A stretch of 64,000 bases of DNA from Mikania micrantha (Eukaryota > Streptophyta > Magnoliopsida > Asterales > Asteraceae). Location of the stretch: assembly GCA_009363875.1 (NCBI GenBank), contig CM018680.1, forward strand, positions 121,097,027 through 121,161,026. Direction: 5' to 3'. Below, piece after piece: positions 57,301 to 64,000 of this stretch. The notes below the pieces were generated by a model. That model had not been told where the DNA came from. It searched no databases and saw only the letters and a list, made by a program, of their open reading frames with translations. The first letter of the stretch is position 1; every line of letters begins with the position of its first letter. The translations under genes were made by a program, and so were the position numbers.

Positions 57301-59010
57301 GCGTTTTGCTTGGTCTCCACGAATCTCCAAGATCTCATTGTTCTCCATTGGAATGCGTAGTAGCTTATCGGAACAGATGAATTCAACTCTATTAAGAGAT
57401 AGCCAATCCATTCCGATGATGATGTCGAAACTGCCCAGCTCCATCGGTATCAAGTCGATGGAAAATGTATGATCGCCAAGTGTTAGTGGGCAATTCCTAA
57501 ATATAGTGTCTACTGTGATCTGTTTGCCGTTTGCTATCTCAATAGTGTAAGGGGAGTCTAACAATTCCTTAACATAATTAAGATGGCATGCAAAGTCGGA
57601 TGAGATGAAACTCTGATCCGCACCAGTGTCAAATAATATGGATGCATAGAAGTCAGATAAGAGAAATGTACCCGTAACAACGTTCGGGTCCTGTCGTGCA
57701 GCAGCAGCTCCTATTTGAAAGGCTCTTCCTCGCGGTGCTTGAGCCCCTTGTTGATTCCTCTTGGGACAATCCCGAGAGAAATGTCCTGGTTCGCCACAGT
57801 TGTAGCAAGACCTAGGATCTGCAGCAGCAGCAGCAGTAGCTGCATTGTTGTTTCTGTTCCGAATCCTCGAACTCCTGCAGTAATTTGCTGTGTGACCAAA
57901 TCTCCCACAGTTGGTGCAGTGTCTGCACGGGACATTTGGTAGATGATGAAACTGACACGAGTTGCACAAAGGTGCAGTGCCAGTGTATGGCTTCCTGATC
58001 TCCAATGGTTGTGGCTGGTTGCGCATCGGAGCTTGAGTAGTGGCAGCAAAGTTTCTAGCCACCTTTTGTTTCTTAGCCGGACGTTTATCCGACTTCTTGG
58101 AAGTTCCAGTTTTGGCTGTTTCAGCCTCCTTCTTGAATTGACCGGAGGCAACCATCATATCTGTCAGAGATGCTGACAGTGTAACAGCTAGCTCCATGGT
58201 AGTAGGGTGGGCAGAAATCACATGACCTCGGATACTGGGCGGTAATCCCACGACATACCGTTCAATCCTCTTTTCCAATGTTGGCACCACATCCGGTGCC
58301 AAGGTAGCTAACTCATGAAATCGTGTGGTGTAGGCCAGATGCCCAGCACCAATCATCTCCAGATTGAGCAGTTCAGTCTCAACCTTTTTCAGCTCATTTC
58401 TTGGGCAAAACTCTGCCCACAGTATGGCCTTGAATTCACTCCACGGCATGGCCTGAGCCTCATCCCAACCTCTGACTGAAACCTGAGCGTTCCACCAAGT
58501 TAACGCTCGCTTGCTAAATGATCCCGCAGCATACTTAACTCTGTTTTGTTCAGGACAGCCACTGATGTCGAGGGTAGCCTCCATCTTCTCGATCCACTGG
58601 ATCAATCCAACTGCACCCTCACTGCCACTGAAACTGGGTGGCTTGTAACCTACAAAGTTCTTGTAGGCATAGTCCTGACTCTGTCTGGTGTTACCGCTGC
58701 CTTCTCCGGATGAGTTGGCAACGTTGTTGCTGTTGTTGGTGTTGATTCGGTTCATCATGTCTGGGATTACCTCCCTCAGCTGACTGGTCAACAGAGTGGC
58801 CAGTGCAATGGTAGCGGGATCCAGCTGATAAGCCGGTGGTGGCGGAGGAGGAGGTGGAGGTGGAGGAGAATCAGGTGGTGTCGGCGTAGATGAGTGAGGA
58901 GCAGAGCCTTGAGTCAATGGTAATAGAGGTGGTTGTCTTCTTGGCGGCATTCTGATCATAACCGAAACTAATCGATTAGTGCAGTGATCAGAAGTAGAAG
59001 ACATATGCAA
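54363..59010 (-). pseudogene. Gypsy gag-pol, copy 4 (same lesions as copy 3)
   Basis: The translated pieces match those of copy 3 residue for residue. The TGA at 57247-57249, TAG at 56491-56493, extra T near 54975-54980 and TGA at 54603-54605 are at the equivalent places. It is inactive. Confidence 0.92.
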
Positions 59011-59108
59011 ATAGAATCCTAAGTCACATGATCTCTATATGAGGGTCCCTAGGTTATAGTCTAGGCAAAACCGTTAAAGTAATATGACCTATATTTCTCT
59101 ATAACCAT

Positions 59109-59121
59109 GGCTCTGATACCA
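59109..59121 (-). promoter_or_regulatory. Primer-binding site (copy 4)
   Basis: TGGTATCAGAGCC on the minus strand next to the LTR5 edge. Confidence 0.93.
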
Positions 59122-59124
59122 ATC

Positions 59125-62100
59125 TGTCACACCCCAGTCCGGCGGAAACGGATCGTGTTTTCCCGTCGGGCGGAAGGTTCCCGGGGCGCGATATCATGAG
59201 TGATAATCAAATGATCAGATTGTTTACATAGCACATGATAATTAAATGAGAAACAACTAACACATCCAAGATATAGAATTACAAGATTAAATTACAAAGT
59301 ATCGTTCATAATTTAATCAAGTAAATCTACCAAAAAGAATCAATGTAACTATATCTTGTATATGTACAAGATATACAAAAGATGATTCATGTTCTTGTTC
59401 CCAAAAGCATGCAACACAAAATAAAGCTAGGTCTTCTAAAAGTCCCCTAGCTAAATCCTTCCATGTATGTATCTACACCTGTTCATCACCTGAGAAAACA
59501 TGTATTTAAACAAAGTCAACACTAGGTTGGTGAGTTCATAAGTAAGTTAATGTAAAACCTCGATTCATTCACATGCACATTCACAATGATAATATGTTAC
59601 TTGTATGATTATCTGTTTCACTTGTTCACCCAATGGCTCCTCAATAGTTATAGTCACAAGTACTATGTCATCCTAATAGTGTTGCTTATATATAGGACAT
59701 ATGTAAGGGAACTAAGCCCTAGCCAACATCCCACCACAACACCACTAGAACTCCACACTACTTGTGATACAACTATTGATTTCCATTCTCAATTCCCATG
59801 TGTATCTCATTCTTGATCACCAGTGTTCTCATGTATAGAATAATAAAATGATGGCGTTGTAATTATCAAACCGAAGTATTGATAATCAATGTATGTGTTA
59901 AGGATATTAGATTTATCAAATCTGTTCCTTGTATTATTCTATAGTTTGTGGGGTTAACTGTTGTTTCACTTTTAAATGTTAAAAGTGTTAGTTAACTGTT
60001 TGTAAAGTAATCTCAATGCAACGTATAGAACCCAAATGAAATCCATTGTAATCCTCACGTAATCAGATTACAATGCATTCCATTCACCTCTATTCCGCCG
60101 TGTGATCCCAAAGTCTCCATGTGGGATTGTTCTTATATGATTAACAAAGTCGAATAAGAACTTGTCTTATTACATCTTGTTAATTATGTGTAAATGATAA
60201 GAATCCCATGAAATTACGTTATCATGATCATCATTTACTGTAGTCCATGTGATCCCAAAGCCTCAATGTGGGATTGTTCTCGTGTGATTAACAAAGTCGA
60301 ATAAGAACTTGTCTTATTACATCATGTTAATTATGTGTAAATGATAAGAATCCCTTGAAGTTACGTTATCATGATCATCATTTACTGAAATCCATGTGAT
60401 CCCAAAGCCTCAATGTGGGATTGTTCTCATGTGATTAACAAAGTCGAACAAGAACTTGTCTTATTACTTTATGTTAATCATGTGTGAATGATAAGAATCC
60501 TCATGAAGTTACGTTATCATGATCATCATTCACTTGAAATCCATATGTTCACCATGTAATCCTTAAGTCGTATTAAGAACATGTCTTAGTACCCTTAAGT
60601 GACGCAGGTGGTGGATACCCAAATGCGATCATACTATCACATAGTATGTTTTTAAGGTGTAGATTAAGTGTTATAAGTGATTTACTCATCACACTTTATC
60701 AATTATAATGTGAAATGATATTAAGAAGATATTTTATCTTCTAATCATTTATGTGTGGTGAAGTGTCATCATGTTCCACTGTAATAGTTCTCATTGTTTG
60801 TTTGTATATGAATTGTCTCACTGTTTACTCATGTAGAATAACTAAGTATTATAAGATATAATCTTACAACTATGTTATTCAAATGTATTATTGATTATGA
60901 AATTACTTTATCATAATCATCTGAGTTTCCCTGTTATCTCATGATCATACAAGCATGCATACAATGATAAGCGATAATAAACAATTTAATATTATCTAAA
61001 TCAAAGTATAAATAACATGTTAAGCAAAACTCTTAAATAAATAAAAGTAAACATGTTTCTCAGCCCCGAGAGTTAAAATCAGTAAAGATTAAAGTAAAAG
61101 GGGCATATGAACTCACCTTGTAGTAGTAGGGTTGACTTAGCTTAAAGGAATGAAGACACGCGCTCTTGACTGTTCTTGATGTTGAATTCACGCTCCTGTA
61201 TTGTTTTCATGTTGTTTTGAACTTGTAAGTATCGAATTATTGTAATTTGTGTGAGTGTAGGTGTTATCCCTAACTTTGTTATCACTTCTTGGTCTCTATC
61301 CTCATTCGGCCCAATATAATTGAAGTAGGATTTATTACTACTAAATCAATTTAGATTAAGTTAAATGTATGATTATAAAATATAATTATAGACTTGATAT
61401 ATCATACTTCTCCTTGACTTTACTTGATTTGTATCGATGAAACAACCTAAGTTTCATTAATTGTTTGAATATAATACTCATCCCCATTTCCTTTATGTAG
61501 TAATTAACCTTCGAATTCACGAATTAGTTCACATTTAAACTCATTGAATTTAGAAAGATTATTGGGCCGAAGGGATCTTTAAGACCTTATGAGTTTTATG
61601 GGCCAATCGGTTGGGTCAAATCAAGTGTTGGGCTTTATTTGTACTTGGGCCGAAATGATATTGGGCCCTTGGGTCGATTTATTGCTGTGTATCCAAACCA
61701 GAAATTGGGCCGATAATGGGCCACGTAATGGCATTGGGCCGGACTTGTTTAAATGAAATTAGGCCTCAACATGTAGGTTAACAGAAAGTTGGGCTGTGGC
61801 CATTGATGCTGGGCCGGTTTGTATGTGGTCACGTGGGCCACGATTTCTAAGCCATTTATTAAATTGAGTCCGATCCCCAAGATGGCATCTCACGAAAAAT
61901 TTTGTCAGCAAACCTATAGATTTATTTAACTATGGTTCGTGGATATGCGCACACACACCAGCTCGCATGCAACCAGTGGATTCAACACATGGATAGGAAG
62001 GTTCGGCCAGGTTGCATGCTTAACTCCAGAAGGGTTCGGCCACATGGGAAGCAACAGGTTCGTTCAAGATGATGACAGGTAGGTTCGCTGGACATGGAAC

Positions 62101-63585
62101 AGGGTTCGTGAGCTGGTGTTGTAGCAGGGTTCGGCTAGGAAACCTCAAATGGTTTGTGGATCTGAAAAGGTTCGTGATAAGCTCGAAGGTTCGGCTCTAA
62201 AGAGGCTGCTCACAGGTTCGGCTAATGCCTTGGGCTGGGTTCGGAAAGGGAGGTTCGTTCCTCAGTCCCAGCTGCACAGGTTCGTGAGAATGATGGAGGG
62301 TTCGTGACTGATCATCTAGGTTCGGCAGGTAGGGTTCGTCCCTCTTGTTGTCCAGCTAGACCGGGGTTCGGCCAACCCTTCTCTGCGCAAACCCGGTCAC
62401 TGTTTCCCCCACCATCAACCTCCGACTTGTTGCAGAACTATACACATGGTGTCGCTACATGTAGATGCATCCTCGAAGGTGTAGGGTTTGTTGGCGAGGG
62501 TCCTAAACCGGTGGGTAAAGTGTGGGTCGAACAAGTGATAAAACCCTATTTTTTTTCAGATCTTCATCGCATCATACCTTCGTTTTCAGTGGATAAACCT
62601 TTAGATCTGCTGTACTTCTATGTAGAGCTAGTCAAGGGCTACGCGTGGGCGAAAGAATCACTCAAATCGGGCTAGAAACGAGAGAGTTATGGTGTTTTGA
62701 AGGTGCAAAAATGGTGGAGGAGAGGGGTGGCCGGGATTTTTAGAGAGAGAAGGAGTTGTGGGGTGAAAAATGAGAGAAAGACTCTCATTTAGGGTTTTTA
62801 TACCCCGTGTGGTATTCGGGTCCGTTTCGATTGCACGGTTCGCGTTTTTGTCGCGTATCCGGATTTTTACGCGTCTTTAATTGTGATAAATACAAGAATG
62901 TTATTTTAATTATTTTAATGAGTTTCAAAATTGTAAAATGTTAATTATTTTACTTTATTAAATTTAAATTCGTTTCGCGCCGTATTCCGTTTTCGTTTCG
63001 TCGAATCGCGTCACCATCGCGCGTATTCGTTCGAATCGTCATTCGAACGAACACGACGATGGTTTTGCTTTCTGACTTTTGTTTTCTACTTGACAGTCAT
63101 CATTTCAAAACGTTAAACTCACAGATATGTTTGTGTGAATCGTCACCCACGCAAACACATTGTCAATTCGTTATTCTGAAACAACACTGTAACTTATGTT
63201 TGAATTGTGTTTCCTCACTGTCGGACTCAACTAACATCGTGTTTTCACATAGTTTTCACATTGAATTGTCGTCCATCTGATTCCTGTCATCTATGGATAT
63301 CAGATCGCAACCGATTTGTTTCTGTTAATTGTTTGAACACCGTTGTTTCTCATGAGCTGTTGTGTTAATTGTACTTAAGTTTTACTTAAATATACACAAC
63401 TAAAGTTTCAAATGTACGTTGTACGTACGGTATTTAAATTTACACAAAAATACGTACAACGATTTCTTGTATTTAAGAATCTGTTAACACAAACACTGTT
63501 TACAAACACATATGTACACATAGTTACTGTTTGCAAGTACACCTACCGTACGGACTTGCCGGCCGGTCAGGTACTAGTTGTCACA
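59125..63585 (-). repeat. LTR5, subtype B (outermost 5' LTR)
   Basis: 4461 bp. It differs from LTR3/LTR4 at one place near 59647 (A to G) and at about seven places in the last 700 bp, including one lost base near 63383. It ends GGTACTAGTTGTCACA and is followed by TTTGCATAC, not by the CTCCCC tract, so the array ends here. Confidence 0.9.
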
Positions 63586-63860
63586 TTTGCATACTTTTAG
63601 ACTTATACTATTATAACCATGTGACTACTCACCAACTATTCAATTAGTTGACATTTACTTTACATGTGTGACAGGTTAAGTGAAGAGTGTTATGACAAGT
63701 CTAGGATGAATGGACCTAGATAGACTTATTAAGAACTTTAGCTTTAAATCTTTGAACTTGTATTTGACTTTCAAATTGTATTGTAATGTTGTGTTTGGAC
63801 TTTGAAACAAATTTTCACACATCATGCCCCGGCATATTCCACCACCGGTCGGGGTGTGAC
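63579..63860 (+). mobile_element. LTR-like remnant in the opposite orientation
   Basis: The segment can be read as TGTCACATTTGCATAC ... CACCGGTCGGGGTGTGACA, with inverted TGTCACA/TGTGACA ends and the GGGGTGTGACA ending typical of related gypsy LTRs, but in + orientation. It is only about 280 bp and its first seven bases coincide with the last seven of LTR5. It is a possible small LTR or a fragment of one into which the array inserted. Confidence 0.4.
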
Positions 63861-64000
63861 AGAATTGGAGTTCGTATGAGCCAGCTATGAACGATTTAAG
63901 AATCTTTTTTATGTTTTTTTAGAGTTTTTTGCCTTTTTATAATATATATATATAGGGCAAGGATCTAATGGTAACCCACCATAATTGAGTAAACTCAATA
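63861..64000. other. Unassigned AT-rich sequence at the window edge
   Basis: Contains a TA run (about 63940-63953) followed by AGGGCAAGGATCTAATGGTA, a style seen at the ends of some non-autonomous plant DNA elements, but the window ends before this can be judged. No gene seen. Confidence 0.3.

Larger units (their letters stand above)
54309..59124 (-). mobile_element. INT4: internal region of gypsy copy 4
   Basis: 4816 bp, offset exactly 9278 bp from INT3. Polypurine tract at 54309-54321 and primer-binding site at 59109-59121. Confidence 0.9.
21535..63585 (-). mobile_element. Tandem array of a Ty3-gypsy chromovirus (five LTRs, four internal regions)
   Basis: The order on the + strand is LTR1, INT1, LTR2, INT2, LTR3, INT3, LTR4, INT4, LTR5, all minus-strand in sense. 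Internal regions carry gag with zinc knuckles, aspartic protease, RT, RNase H, integrase and a chromodomain-like end, which places the element among the chromoviruses (Tekay/Del-like by the C-terminal style; not searched). The primer-binding sites match initiator tRNA-Met. Neighbouring copies share LTRs, a layout expected from unequal recombination or segmental duplication instead of five separate insertions. All copies carry inactivating lesions. Confidence 0.9.

Overview
The window is nuclear plant DNA. The evidence is long tracts of the plant telomere repeat TTTAGGG, plant-type LINE, Ty3-gypsy, Ty1-copia, hAT and CACTA sequences, and one spliced plant gene of the ATXR5/6 histone methyltransferase family. 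The style of the LINE and gypsy proteins suggests a eudicot, perhaps Asteraceae, but that is an impression and was not searched. Nothing here is prokaryotic: there are no operons or CRISPR arrays, and I saw no rRNA or tRNA gene.

Region 1 (1-14701) is the most unusual. Five poly(A)-type retroelements (A-E), all on the minus strand, are separated by tracts of TTTAGGG and its variants. Each element's 3' poly(A) (read as T on the + strand) starts inside a telomere tract, and each visible 5' end passes straight back into telomere repeat. Element C (5074-11604) is the only one with reverse transcriptase. Its 1130-codon ORF goes from a DUF4283-like domain and a CCHC knuckle almost directly into RT, so the usual apurinic-type endonuclease is missing. 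A and B have no coding sequence but share end sequences with C. D is a 5'-truncated relative of C. E is another family and runs into a gap. The layout is what would arise if the 3' end of the G-rich telomere strand primed reverse transcription and telomere repeat was then added to the new end.

A 100-N gap (14702-14801) joins this to an ordinary dispersed-repeat region.

Region 2 (14802-21534) holds a decayed Ty1-copia fragment, a hAT transposase tail, a six-exon ATXR5/6-like gene on the minus strand (17351-18801) with a one-base frameshift in its PHD finger, AT-rich intergenic DNA, and one end of a CACTA-like element with many subterminal motifs.

Region 3 (21535-63585) is a tandem array of a Ty3-gypsy chromovirus on the minus strand, LTR1-INT1-LTR2-INT2-LTR3-INT3-LTR4-INT4-LTR5, with LTRs of about 4.5-4.7 kb and internal regions of about 4.8 kb. 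LTR1-INT1 is one subtype and the rest is a second, with LTR2 a hybrid. INT2, INT3 and INT4 share the same four inactivating lesions and the last copies repeat with a 9278-bp period, so the array grew by duplication or unequal recombination (or by an assembly loop), not by new transposition. A short LTR-like remnant in the opposite orientation and unassigned AT-rich sequence close the window.
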